From Candidatus Gastranaerophilales bacterium (GTDB lineage: Bacteria; Cyanobacteriota; Vampirovibrionia; Gastranaerophilales; Gastranaerophilaceae), in NCBI GenBank assembly GCA_944323685.1, contig CALUTJ010000018.1:1-56034 (forward strand): 56,034 bases of DNA. Direction: 5' to 3'. The translations under genes were made by a program, and so were the position numbers. Every line of letters begins with the position of its first letter. Position 1 is the first letter of the stretch. Positions 25,147 through 33,566 of the stretch are shown here, one piece after another. Under the pieces are notes generated by a model, which saw nothing but the letters and a program-made list of their open reading frames with translations, had not been told where the DNA came from and searched no databases.

Positions 25147-25698
25147 ATGGCAAAATTTGTATGCTCTGTATGCGGTTATGTTCACGAAGGTGACAGTGCA
25201 CCTGAAAAATGTCCTTTATGCGGTGCAACTGCTGATAAATTTAATAAAGTGGAAGATGGCGCCGGTGCAATAGGCTGGGCTGATGAACACAGAATCGGTG
25301 TAGGTGCTGATGTTGATGCGGAAGTAAAACAAGGTTTGAAAGACCACTTTATGGGCGAATGCACCGAAGTAGGCATGTATCTGGCAATGAGCAGACAGGC
25401 TGACAGAGAAGGTTATCCTGAAGTTGCAGAAGCTTATAAAAGAATAGCTTTTGAAGAAGCTGAACACGCTGCTAAGTTTGCGGAATTGCTGGGCGAAGTT
25501 GTTACAAACTCCACTAAAAAGAATCTTGAAATGCGTGTTGAAGCTGAATCAGGCGCTTGCGCAGCTAAAAAAGCAATTGCTGCAAGAGCTAAACAGCTTA
25601 ACCTTGACGCTATTCATGACACTGTTCATGAAATGTGTAAAGATGAAGCCCGTCACGGTCAGGCATTCCAGGGTCTGTTAAAAAGATATTTCGGTTAA
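25147..25698 (+). CDS. Reverse rubrerythrin (rubredoxin-ferritin-like peroxidase)
   Basis: A 183-residue protein that reduces hydrogen peroxide in anaerobes. The rubredoxin domain comes first (Cys6, Cys9, Cys22, Cys25), followed by a four-helix ferritin-like di-iron domain (about residues 55-183) with E-x-x-H-type ligands in EEAEHAAKF and DEARHGQAF. This N-terminal placement of rubredoxin defines the reverse form. It is a single-gene unit with its own promoter, a strong ribosome binding site (AAGAGGAA) and a terminator. Its presence suggests an anaerobe or microaerophile. Confidence 0.93.
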   Translation: MAKFVCSVCGYVHEGDSAPEKCPLCGATADKFNKVEDGAGAIGWADEHRIGVGADVDAEVKQGLKDHFMGECTEVGMYLAMSRQADREGYPEVAEAYKRIAFEEAEHAAKFAELLGEVVTNSTKKNLEMRVEAESGACAAKKAIAARAKQLNLDAIHDTVHEMCKDEARHGQAFQGLLKRYFG

Positions 25699-25712
25699 TA
25701 AATTCTTTAAAT

Positions 25713-25754
25713 AAAAAAGAGCCTTCCTTTATTTTTAAGGGAAGGTTCTTTTTT
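25713..25754. terminator. Terminator after the rubrerythrin gene
   Basis: Arms AAAAAAGAGCCTTCC and GGAAGGTTCTTTTTT with a short AT-rich loop; A and T runs flank the stem, so it can act in both directions. Confidence 0.88.
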
Positions 25755-25777
25755 GCAGCTTTCCGGTATATGCATAA

Positions 25778-25809
25778 AAAAACACCGGAGTTTGAGCTCC
25801 GGTGTTTTT
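25778..25809 (-). terminator. Terminator after the HU gene
   Basis: A perfect stem with arms AAAAACACCGGAG and CTCCGGTGTTTTT and a 6-nt loop, 15 bp downstream of the minus-strand HU stop codon. Confidence 0.88.
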
Positions 25810-25824
25810 AAAACAGTTAAAAAA

Positions 25825-26115
25825 CTATTTTTTGCAAGCTTTGCAATCAACAGCTTCTTTGAATTTTTTACCGGCAGAGAAAGCAGGAACTGTTTTAGCT
25901 GCGATTTTGATTTCTTTACCTGTTTGAGGGTTGCGGCCTGTTCTTGCTGCTCTTTTTCTTGCTTCGAAAGTACCAAAGCCAACCAGAGTAACTTTTTTAC
26001 CTTTAGCAACTGTTTTTTCGATTGTTTCCATCAAAGCGTTAACAACTTCAGCTGCTTCTTTTTGAGTAACTTTAGCTTTTTTAGATACTTCTTGTACTAA
26101 TTCTTCTTTGTTCAT
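25825..26115 (-). CDS. hup: DNA-binding protein HU
   Basis: A 96-residue histone-like nucleoid protein with the conserved GFGTFEARKRAARTGRNPQTG arm region (about residues 46-66) that wraps DNA. The C-terminus is extended by a few residues and ends VDCKACKK, with two Cys that are not typical of HU. Homodimer or related dimer in the nucleoid. The ATG has a purine-rich ribosome binding site (AAGGGG) upstream. Confidence 0.96.
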   Translation of the reverse strand: MNKEELVQEVSKKAKVTQKEAAEVVNALMETIEKTVAKGKKVTLVGFGTFEARKRAARTGRNPQTGKEIKIAAKTVPAFSAGKKFKEAVDCKACKK

Positions 26116-26294
26116 AGTGGTAAACCCCTTTTCTTAAGTTGTACATTTTTTATTATATAGATTTCTTGAATTATGGCAAGTACTTTTTTTCCTCTATTTG
26201 TTGGTTTTTTTATTCTTATTATGTTGTAAAGCCTTTACTTTCGCAAAAAAAAACAATAAAATATGTATATTGTCAGGAATATAGAGGAAATCCA

Positions 26295-26996
26295 ATGAAA
26301 ATCAGACCGGCTTTTTCGCTTGCAGAAGCACTTATTACACTTTTAATCGTGTGTATAATTGCAGTGGTCTCCGCACCTATGATTACCAAAAAAGCTAAAA
26401 AATCTATGCGTACGGAATTCTGGCAGAGGGATTCCTATGCGGATTCTTCCGTATCTGTACGCAACGGTTATGATGTCAGATTCGGCACGGAATCTGACAA
26501 GGATAAAAATCAGAGCATAGTAGTTGTAGGTACTTTATACTTTAAAGACCGCAACGGTAAAGTCATAGGCTGGATATCGGAAGACGGTTCAAATTCTTTT
26601 ACAACAACCTGTCCTTCCGTCAGCGGTTCGGGTGTTGACCAGCAGACAATCGAGCAGCTTATGCAGATGGTGCGCAATTTGTATTCAATGCTCGGAGAGC
26701 AAAAAAAAATGGCGCCTGACTCTTACGGCGGGTACGCAGTGCAAAACAAATTACCTAAACGGCCTTCAGCCAAGAAAATTCAACCTAAAAAGATTCAACC
26801 TAAAAAGATTCAGCCCAGAAAACTGCCTGCCGCACAGGGGCCCAATGTGCCGGTTTCACCTTCCGTCGGATACAGTTCCCCTCAGGCTGGTATGAATGTT
26901 GACCCTGCACAAATGCAATCTGCTTTGCAGGGGATGGATCAGGCAGAATTGCAACAGATGATGAATCAGCTTATGCAGATGTTCCCTGCTCAGTAG
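26295..26996 (+). CDS. Type IV pilin-like / pseudopilin protein, 233 aa
   Basis: The N-terminus has a class III signal: a short basic leader (MKIRPA) and FSLAEALITLLIVCIIAVVSAP, with Phe at +1 and Glu at +5 of the mature protein, the site cut by prepilin peptidase. The mature part has a small globular region (about residues 40-105) and a long Gln/Met-rich low-complexity tail with three tandem KKIQP units (about 155-172) and a GPNVP word. The start at 26295 is preferred because AGAGGAAA precedes it; the upstream extension in the same frame is unlikely. It probably builds a pilus- or secretion-like fibre with the next gene. Confidence 0.8.
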   Translation: MKIRPAFSLAEALITLLIVCIIAVVSAPMITKKAKKSMRTEFWQRDSYADSSVSVRNGYDVRFGTESDKDKNQSIVVVGTLYFKDRNGKVIGWISEDGSNSFTTTCPSVSGSGVDQQTIEQLMQMVRNLYSMLGEQKKMAPDSYGGYAVQNKLPKRPSAKKIQPKKIQPKKIQPRKLPAAQGPNVPVSPSVGYSSPQAGMNVDPAQMQSALQGMDQAELQQMMNQLMQMFPAQ

Positions 26997-27065
26997 TTAG
27001 TGTTTATTCAGTCTTTATTTTGTCGTACAATACAAACAGAATATATTGAATTAAGAGTATTTTCT

Positions 27066-27398
27066 ATGAAAAATAAAAATTTATTATTAGTTGCGGCGAT
27101 TGCCGCTTTGTCGGGGATTTTTTTGATAACCTCAACTGCTGCATTTGCGGTTAATGTTCCCAAAAAAATACAACCGAACAGAATACAGACGAGAAAAGTT
27201 AACTCTGCGCCAAGATTGAATTCGGATTCACTGAATGTGCCAGACGGCCCCAATGTTCCTAAAAAGCTCAGAGAAAGCCCTCTTCCGACAGAAGAGGAAA
27301 AACTAGAAAAAGAAAAGAAAGAACGGCGTCTGGAAATTTTAAGACAATACTGGAAGATTATGTATCCGTCAAATTCAGTTAAGCAACCGAATCAATAG
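27066..27398 (+). CDS. Secreted partner protein sharing KKIQP and GPNVP motifs, 110 aa
   Basis: A 110-residue protein with a signal peptide (MKNKNLLLVAAIAALSGIFL ... AFA, cleavage near residue 29). The mature start, VNVPKKIQPNRIQTRK, repeats the KKIQP word of the pseudopilin next door, and DGPNVPKKL repeats its GPNVP word. The C-terminus is a charged helix. The two genes are 69 bp apart on the same strand. A shared binding partner or joint fibre is a reasonable inference, but no family is recognised. Confidence 0.65.
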   Translation: MKNKNLLLVAAIAALSGIFLITSTAAFAVNVPKKIQPNRIQTRKVNSAPRLNSDSLNVPDGPNVPKKLRESPLPTEEEKLEKEKKERRLEILRQYWKIMYPSNSVKQPNQ

Positions 27399-27421
27399 TT
27401 GAGAATAGAGGAATCAAAACA

Positions 27422-27874
27422 ATGATAAAACCGTGGAATGAATATTTTTTGGAAATAGCAAAAACATGCGCAACACGCTCAAACTGCTTTAGAGCAAAAG
27501 TCGGAGCTGTTATTGTCGGCGAGGATAAAAAGATAAAGGCAACAGGTTACAACGGTACGCCGTCAAAGGTTGTTTCATGTTATGAATTGGGCAAATGTTT
27601 CCGGATAGAAAACAATATCCCCTCCGGCACCAGATACGAAACCTGCCGCAGTATCCATGCCGAGCAAAATGCAATTATTCAGGCCGGTCAGGATAGATGT
27701 AAAGATGCTACAATGTACATATACGGACACAATTTTATTTGTATTCTTTGCAAAAGATTCATCGTACAGGCAGGTATAAAAGATGTTTATCTTCAGAAGG
27801 ATGAAAAATCCGAGGTCGTACATGTTACCGTAGAAGATATAAGACGTGAACTTGATGAACAGCGCGCTGTTTAG
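27422..27874 (+). CDS. Deoxycytidylate deaminase-like protein (ComEB/dCMP deaminase family)
   Basis: A 150-residue zinc cytidine/dCMP deaminase fold. The active-site His-Ala-Glu is at 79-81 (SIHAEQNAI) and the zinc Cys pair is Cys107/Cys110 (FICILCKRF); the usual Pro before the first Cys is replaced, which is unusual for the family. It would convert dCMP to dUMP for thymidylate synthesis, or, as ComEB, act with competence proteins. The pseudopilin genes upstream make a competence link conceivable but not shown. Ribosome binding site AGAGGAA present. Confidence 0.85.
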   Translation: MIKPWNEYFLEIAKTCATRSNCFRAKVGAVIVGEDKKIKATGYNGTPSKVVSCYELGKCFRIENNIPSGTRYETCRSIHAEQNAIIQAGQDRCKDATMYIYGHNFICILCKRFIVQAGIKDVYLQKDEKSEVVHVTVEDIRRELDEQRAV

Positions 27875-27903
27875 TTTCAGGCAAAATTTAAGAGGTATAA
27901 ATA

Positions 27904-28536
27904 ATGTCGATAAAAAAAATTGTAAAATACGGGGAAGCGGTTTTAAGAAGACCCTCAAAGGAAGTTTCTAAGATTTCAAAAAAAATACAAACACTAGTGC
28001 ATGACCTTTTAGATACAATGTATGCCAAAAACGGTGTAGGGCTTGCCGCGCCGCAAATCGGCGAAAATTTGAGGGTGTTTGTTATAGATGTGTCAACAGG
28101 CAACCAGCCTTTGCACCCTATTGTATTCATCAACCCTAAAATAATCAAAAAAAGCGGTGCATGCAGCAGTTATGAAGGCTGCTTGAGCTTTCCCGATGCA
28201 TATACCGATGTTAAAAGATATGCAAACGTAATGGTTAAGGCTATGGATATTCACGGCAAACCTTTTACCATTGAAGCAAAAGACGGAAGCCTTCTGGCCA
28301 GAGCTATTCAGCACGAATTTGACCACCTTGACGGCATTCTGTTTATTGACCATTGCAGAAGCACTTTTGAAGCAAACAGAATACTTACGGAAAAAGGCCT
28401 GTCACCTGTTGAAGAGGATAAACTGTTAAATGAGCCCGAAATTGAACAGGAGCTTGCCAATATCCCTACAAACCCGGGCGAAACTATACTTGCCAACGGC
28501 CAGGCCAAACCTGAAGACGAAAATCCGGAGGGCTAG
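27904..28536 (+). CDS. def: Peptide deformylase
   Basis: A 210-residue metal enzyme that removes the formyl group from the N-terminal Met of new proteins. All three motifs are present: GVGLAAPQIG (44-53), EGCLSFP (91-97, metal Cys93) and QHEFDHLDG (136-144, metal His137 and His141). The C-terminus has an extra acidic tail of about 40 residues. It is followed after 3 bp by fmt, a common coupling of formylation and deformylation. Confidence 0.96.
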   Translation: MSIKKIVKYGEAVLRRPSKEVSKISKKIQTLVHDLLDTMYAKNGVGLAAPQIGENLRVFVIDVSTGNQPLHPIVFINPKIIKKSGACSSYEGCLSFPDAYTDVKRYANVMVKAMDIHGKPFTIEAKDGSLLARAIQHEFDHLDGILFIDHCRSTFEANRILTEKGLSPVEEDKLLNEPEIEQELANIPTNPGETILANGQAKPEDENPEG

Positions 28537-28539
28537 TCT

Positions 28540-29484
28540 GTGATAAATATTGTTTATATGGCTACGCCTGAGATTGCGGTTAACTGCTTACAAAAACTTT
28601 TAAATTTTAACGATGTAAATATACAGGCGGTTGTAACCCAGCCTGACCGACCCTGCGGCAGGGGCAACAAAATAACTCCTCCGCCGGTTAAGGAGTTTGC
28701 TCTTGCGCATGATATAGAGGTTTTGCAAACGGATTCGCTCAAAAACGATGATGCGCTGAAGCAAAAGCTCCGCGAGCTTGCGCCGGACTTTTTTATAACT
28801 TTTGCTTTCGGCCAGCTTTTGACACAGGAGATTCTTGATATTCCCAAAATTTCCACAATCAATCTGCATGCCTCGCTTCTGCCCGAATACAGAGGGGCAA
28901 ACCCGATTCAGCGCGCTATTTATGACGGCAAAGCCGAAACCGGTATTACAACGATGCTTACCGTGCTCGCGCTTGATGCCGGTGACATCTGTCTTCAGGA
29001 GAAAATAAAAATTACACCTGACATGACGGACGCACAGCTTATGCATATCATCAGCGATAAAGCACCGTTTATTATGTATCCGACTATAAAACAGCTCTAT
29101 AACAAACTTTTGACGCCTCAAAAGCAGGATGAAACAAGAGTTACGATTGCCAAAAAATTCAAAAAAGAAGATGCTGCACTTGACTGGCAAAAAACTGCAT
29201 TGCAGCTGCATAATCACGTGCGCTCCATGACAACATGGCCTGTGGCCTCAACAACCGTTGAAGGCAAAAACGTAAAAATATTGAAGACAACCGTACTTGA
29301 AAACGATTCCGTTAATGAAGATTACGGCACAATTGCTCAGATAACAAAAGACGGCATTGCCGTTAAAGCAGGACATGGCACGCTGCTTATACAGGAACTT
29401 AAGCCCGAAGGCAAGCCCAAAATGGATGCCTTTGCATGGACAAACGGGGCAAAATTAAAAGCAGGCATGAAAATCGGAGGCTGA
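28540..29484 (+). CDS. fmt: Methionyl-tRNA formyltransferase
   Basis: A 314-residue enzyme that formylates initiator Met-tRNA using 10-formyl-THF. The N-terminal Rossmann part has the typical NIVYMATPEIAVN start, VTQPDRPCGRGNK and the SLLPEYRGANPIQ motif near residue 110, with a C-terminal OB-like domain from about residue 205. The start codon is GTG with AGGG upstream, 3 bp after the def stop. It precedes aroH. Confidence 0.95.
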   Translation: MINIVYMATPEIAVNCLQKLLNFNDVNIQAVVTQPDRPCGRGNKITPPPVKEFALAHDIEVLQTDSLKNDDALKQKLRELAPDFFITFAFGQLLTQEILDIPKISTINLHASLLPEYRGANPIQRAIYDGKAETGITTMLTVLALDAGDICLQEKIKITPDMTDAQLMHIISDKAPFIMYPTIKQLYNKLLTPQKQDETRVTIAKKFKKEDAALDWQKTALQLHNHVRSMTTWPVASTTVEGKNVKILKTTVLENDSVNEDYGTIAQITKDGIAVKAGHGTLLIQELKPEGKPKMDAFAWTNGAKLKAGMKIGG

Positions 29485-29488
29485 AAAC

Positions 29489-29854
29489 ATGTATTCACGC
29501 GGTATTAGAGGCGCTATAACTGTAGAAAACGATACTCCTCAAGAGATTGAGCAGGCTGTGATTGAGCTTTTTTCAAAAATCAAAGAGCTTAATGCGCTTG
29601 CGGCCGAGGACATTTCGCATATAATTTTTTCAACGACAAAAGATTTAAAAAGCGCTTATCCAGCAAAGTTTTTAAGACAGCATTTTGATGTTGATACGGT
29701 GCCGCTGATGTGTATGAACGAAGCTGATATAGAAGGCAGCCTGAAAAAATGTATCAGGGTGCTTGTTGTTGTAAATACACAAAAATCTCAGCAGGAAATA
29801 AAACATGTGTATTTGAAAGAGGCAAAAAAACTGCGTCCTGATATTTCCTGTTAA
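29489..29854 (+). CDS. aroH: Chorismate mutase, AroH class
   Basis: A 121-residue AroH-type chorismate mutase, which turns chorismate into prephenate for Phe and Tyr. It shows RGIRGAITVENDTPQEI at the N-terminus and the conserved MNEADIEGSLKKCIRVLVV segment near residues 76-94. The fold is a trimeric barrel, common in cyanobacteria and Firmicutes. It starts 4 bp after fmt with a GGAGG ribosome binding site and is the last gene of the unit before repeat A copy 3. Confidence 0.92.
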   Translation: MYSRGIRGAITVENDTPQEIEQAVIELFSKIKELNALAAEDISHIIFSTTKDLKSAYPAKFLRQHFDVDTVPLMCMNEADIEGSLKKCIRVLVVVNTQKSQQEIKHVYLKEAKKLRPDISC

Positions 29855-30034
29855 AATGTCCGAGTGGGACCTCGCTTGTAGGAGTGGTACACGGAGTGCG
29901 AGTGGCGCCGAGTCTAGCATTTTACGGAAGTGACCCCATGTACTTGTTGCGGGTGCCCAGGTTATAATATGATAGTTGAACTTGTTTTATGCACCCGTTC
30001 AATAAGTTATCGGGGTCAGTTGACTATATGAAAT
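29855..30034 (+). repeat. Interspersed repeat A, copy 3 (180 bp, shortest form)
   Basis: The minimal form without extra modules. It starts at the base after the aroH stop codon. CTCGC/GCGAG forms the first hairpin. GACCCC (29932-29937) pairs with GGGGTC (30012-30017). Inside, GGGTGC (29951-29956) pairs with GCACCC (29991-29996), and TTGAAC in that loop (29976-29981) pairs with GTTCAA just 3' of it (29997-30002), giving an H-type pseudoknot. Confidence 0.9.
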
Positions 30035-30089
30035 AAAGACCCGCTTTAGTGTTTTAAGCAGGCCTTTTACTTATGTTTGGATTTTATGA

Positions 30090-31421
30090 CTAAGCTATTT
30101 CTTCATGAGATTCAACGGAAGTGATGTTGTCGTCATTATGCTTTTGAGGAAGTTTAATCAACTCTGCAACATTCTCGCGTTTTTTAACCATTTCTGCCGT
30201 AACTGTAAACTCGTGAACATTTTCCTGCGAAGGAACCTCGTACATAATGTTGAGCATCAGCTCTTCCACAATCGAGCGCAAAGCTCTTGCACCCGTCTTG
30301 CGTTTTATTGCTTCTTTTGCAATAAGCTCGATAGCTTCAGGTTCAAATTTCAAATCAACATTATCCATTTTGAGCAAGCACTGATACTGTTTGATGATAG
30401 CGTTCTTAGGTTCTGTGAGAATCATCTTAAGAGTAGCTTCATCAAGCTGGTCAAGTACCGCATAGATAGGAACACGACCTATAAACTCGGGGATTAAACC
30501 GAATTTAAGCAAATCTTCCGGCTGTAGTTTTTTAAGCATCTTCTGTGCTGCAATTTCTTTTTCTGCCGCAGTTGCAGGAGCCTTTGCCCCGAATCCCAGA
30601 GATGTACCCTCGCCGGCTCTTCTTTCAACGATTTTATCAAGCCCCACAAAAGCACCGCCAACGATAAACAGTATGTTTTTAGTGTCAATTTGAATAAACT
30701 CCTGATGCGGGTGTTTTCTTCCGCCCTGCGGAGGTACGTTTGCAACAGTGCCTTCAATCATTTTTAAAAGCGCCTGCTGAACCCCTTCACCGGAAACATC
30801 TCTTGTAATGCTGGGATTTTCTGATTTGCGGGCAATTTTGTCGATTTCATCTATGTAGATAATACCTCTTTCGGCCTTTTGTGCATCAAAGTCAGCGCTT
30901 TGATAAAGGCGAAGAAGAATGTTTTCAACATCATCACCCACATAGCCGGCTTCTGTCAGGGTAGTTGCGTCAGCAACGGCAAATGGCACATCAAGCATTT
31001 TTGCAAGTGTCTGCGCCAGCAGCGTTTTACCGGAACCGGTCGGCCCTACAAGCAGAATGTTGCTTTTCTGGATTTCAATGCCCGTGGAATCTTTTTCCGT
31101 CGAATTGTGGGCAATACGTTTGTAGTGGTTGTACACGGCAACAGAAAGCACTTTCTTTGCGTCATCCTGACCTACAATGTGCTCATCAAGATATGCTTTT
31201 ATCTCGTGAGGTTTCGGTACGGAAGAAATATCTGTTTCTTTTACTTCTTCTTTTTCGGATTTCTCTTTGGCTTCAAAGAATTCTTCGTCCAAAATTTCGT
31301 TACACAATTCAACACATTCATCACAGATGTATACTTCAGGGCCGGCAATGAGTTTTTTTACCTGATCCTGAGTTTTACCGCAAAATGAACATTTTAAACG
31401 ACTGTCGTCATGCTTAACCAT
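30090..31421 (-). CDS. clpX: ATP-dependent Clp protease ATPase subunit ClpX
   Basis: A 443-residue AAA+ unfoldase that feeds proteins into ClpP. The N-terminal zinc finger has Cys11, Cys14, Cys33 and Cys36; the P-loop GPTGSGKT is at 126-133 and Walker B YIDEID at 189-194. A sensor-2 GAR motif (TGARALRSI) lies in the C-terminal part. It is the last gene of the tig-clpP-clpX unit and ends next to repeat A copy 3. Confidence 0.97.
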   Translation of the reverse strand: MVKHDDSRLKCSFCGKTQDQVKKLIAGPEVYICDECVELCNEILDEEFFEAKEKSEKEEVKETDISSVPKPHEIKAYLDEHIVGQDDAKKVLSVAVYNHYKRIAHNSTEKDSTGIEIQKSNILLVGPTGSGKTLLAQTLAKMLDVPFAVADATTLTEAGYVGDDVENILLRLYQSADFDAQKAERGIIYIDEIDKIARKSENPSITRDVSGEGVQQALLKMIEGTVANVPPQGGRKHPHQEFIQIDTKNILFIVGGAFVGLDKIVERRAGEGTSLGFGAKAPATAAEKEIAAQKMLKKLQPEDLLKFGLIPEFIGRVPIYAVLDQLDEATLKMILTEPKNAIIKQYQCLLKMDNVDLKFEPEAIELIAKEAIKRKTGARALRSIVEELMLNIMYEVPSQENVHEFTVTAEMVKKRENVAELIKLPQKHNDDNITSVESHEEIA

Positions 31422-31439
31422 TACAAAATCTCCTGATTG

Positions 31440-32039
31440 TTACTCAGCTTTATGAGTTTTATCCATAGTGATTACGCGGTCAATCATACCGTATTCAAGA
31501 GCTTCTTCCGGAGTCATGATGTAATCACGGTCAGTATCTTTTTCAATCTTTTTAATAGATTGGCCTGTGTTTGAGGCTAAAATTTCGTTCAAAGCTTTTT
31601 TGATTCTCAAAATTTCTGCCGCCTGAATTTCGATATCCGTAGCCTGACCCTGAGCACCGCCTAAAGGCTGGTGAATCAATACTCTGGAGTGAGGCAGGGC
31701 AAGTCTTTTGCCTTTTGTACCGGATGAGAGCAAAAATGCACCCATTGATGCTGCCTGACCCAAGCAGATAGTAGAAACATCAGAACGTATGTGCTGCATT
31801 GTATCGTAAATAGCAAAACCTGCCGTAACACTGCCGCCGGGTGAGTTGATATAAAGCATGATATCTTTTTCGGGATTTTCGGAATCCAGAAGCAGCATCT
31901 GTGCAACAACAAGGTTTGCAACCATGTCATCAATCGGTGTTCCCAAAAAGATAATTCTTTCTCTGAGCAATCTCGAGAAAATATCAAATGCGCGTTCTCC
32001 ACGGCTGGATTGTTCTACTACTGTTGGTACAAAACTCAT
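31440..32039 (-). CDS. clpP: ATP-dependent Clp protease proteolytic subunit
   Basis: A 199-residue serine protease forming the 14-mer chamber. Catalytic Ser98 lies in [11 protein letters not shown] and His123 in [10 protein letters not shown]; the Asp of the triad is in the segment near residues 170-175. It lies 18 bp upstream of clpX on the same strand. Confidence 0.97.
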   Translation of the reverse strand: MSFVPTVVEQSSRGERAFDIFSRLLRERIIFLGTPIDDMVANLVVAQMLLLDSENPEKDIMLYINSPGGSVTAGFAIYDTMQHIRSDVSTICLGQAASMGAFLLSSGTKGKRLALPHSRVLIHQPLGGAQGQATDIEIQAAEILRIKKALNEILASNTGQSIKKIEKDTDRDYIMTPEEALEYGMIDRVITMDKTHKAE

Positions 32040-32098
32040 AAATTTGCCCTTTCAATTATGATTACTTCTCTATTAACTACATATAATATCATTATAGA

Positions 32099-33406
32099 CT
32101 ATTTATTTGCTCCTGCAACGAACTTAATTTTGTTGTTATCAAGCAGGAATTTTGTTACTTTCTGGCTCAATGCCTGTTGTGACAGTGATTGTATCATCAT
32201 CGGGTTTTTGCTGATTTCTTTAAATATAGCAGATTTGTCGGTTTGATACATCGTAGCCAGTTCGCCTAATTTTTCTTCAAGATCCTGAGGGCCTACCTGA
32301 ATATTTTCAAGTTTGGCAATTTCTGAAATCATTAAAGAATTTTTGATACGGTTTAATGCTTCTTCTCTCAACTCGCTGTCGACTTTTTCCGCACCGTCGT
32401 TTTTAAGCACCTGTTCCCAGGTTACGCCTGATTGAGCAAGTCTTTGTTTGAAATCAGAAACAAGCACCTGTTTTTCTCTTTCAATCATGGAATCCTGAAC
32501 ATCAACCTCCATTTTAGAAAGAATTGTTTCAAAAAGTTTTGTTGCGCATCTTTTGTCGTTTTCGATTTTAGCGCTGCTTTCAAGATATTTTTGGATATCT
32601 GCTTTTAACTCGTCAACAGATTTAAAGTTGCCGACTTTTTTGGCAAGCTCATCGTTAAGCTCGGGTCTGACTTTTTGTCTGATTTCACGGAGGTTAATTT
32701 TAAACTGTGCCGGTTTGCCCTGCAATTTTTCATCGTGGTAAACTTCAGGGAAGGTAACGTCTATAACAAACTCATCGCCTGCGTTTTTGCCAACCAGTTG
32801 TTCCGCAAAACCGGGGATAAAGTTGCTGTTTTCAAGGTCAAGCATATAGTTTTTGGCAGAGCCGCCGGCTATTAACTCACCGTCAACAGAACCTTCAAAG
32901 TCCATTACAACAACGTCTTTGTCTGTAGAGGGTCTGCCTTCCACTTTTTCGTAAGTCGTGAATTTTTTTGTTAAGTCGTCGATTTCTTTGTCCATTGCGT
33001 CATCAGCTGTTTTAAATTCTTCGACTTCAATTTCCATATCTTTGTATTGTTCAAATTTAACTTCGGGTTTAAGCTCAAGTCTTGCAACAACTTTAGCCGG
33101 TTTGCCAGATTCGTACTCGTAAGATTCAAGATAAGGCTCTGTGATAGTGACAAGATTATTTTCCGTGATTGCTTTAGAAAATACAGAAGGCAAAATAGCT
33201 TCAAGCGCTTCACGTTTAATATTTTCCGAGCCGATATTTTTTTCTAAAATGGCTCTCGGGGCTTTACCTTTGCGAAATCCCGGAATATTTACTCTTTGAG
33301 CCAATCTTTTGCAGGCTTTGTTATACTCTTTTTCTGCTGTATCGGCGTCGATTTCAACCTCTAATTTAACTATGTTATGTTCCAGTTTTTCAATTTTTGT
33401 TTCCAT
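32099..33406 (-). CDS. tig: Trigger factor
   Basis: A 435-residue ribosome-bound chaperone. The N-terminal domain has the ribosome signature in NIPGFRKGKAPRAILEK (about residues 38-54), followed by the FKBP-type peptidyl-prolyl isomerase domain (about 150-245) and the helical C-terminal chaperone arms. It leads the tig-clpP-clpX unit, the same order as in many bacteria. Confidence 0.96.
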   Translation of the reverse strand: METKIEKLEHNIVKLEVEIDADTAEKEYNKACKRLAQRVNIPGFRKGKAPRAILEKNIGSENIKREALEAILPSVFSKAITENNLVTITEPYLESYEYESGKPAKVVARLELKPEVKFEQYKDMEIEVEEFKTADDAMDKEIDDLTKKFTTYEKVEGRPSTDKDVVVMDFEGSVDGELIAGGSAKNYMLDLENSNFIPGFAEQLVGKNAGDEFVIDVTFPEVYHDEKLQGKPAQFKINLREIRQKVRPELNDELAKKVGNFKSVDELKADIQKYLESSAKIENDKRCATKLFETILSKMEVDVQDSMIEREKQVLVSDFKQRLAQSGVTWEQVLKNDGAEKVDSELREEALNRIKNSLMISEIAKLENIQVGPQDLEEKLGELATMYQTDKSAIFKEISKNPMMIQSLSQQALSQKVTKFLLDNNKIKFVAGANK

Positions 33407-33566
33407 TTTTTATATCCTTATTTTCCTTAATAACTTTACGCATAATTCCGTACAATAATTATATTATAAAAGTATCATAAATAAAGCATGGGCGCTAAAA
33501 TTAATCAAAATGGAGTAGAAAAACATAAAGTTTATCTACTCCCGACATAAAATATATTTTAAATAT

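Noticed and set aside
25707-26009. 100-codon frame overlapping hup
   Set aside because: It crosses two terminators and is the out-of-frame reading of the HU gene.
29855-30034. Repeat A as a group II intron, hammerhead or HDV-like ribozyme
   Set aside because: I could not find a domain V, a CUGAUGA...GAAA core, or the conserved HDV-type catalytic layout. The pseudoknot alone is not enough for such a call.
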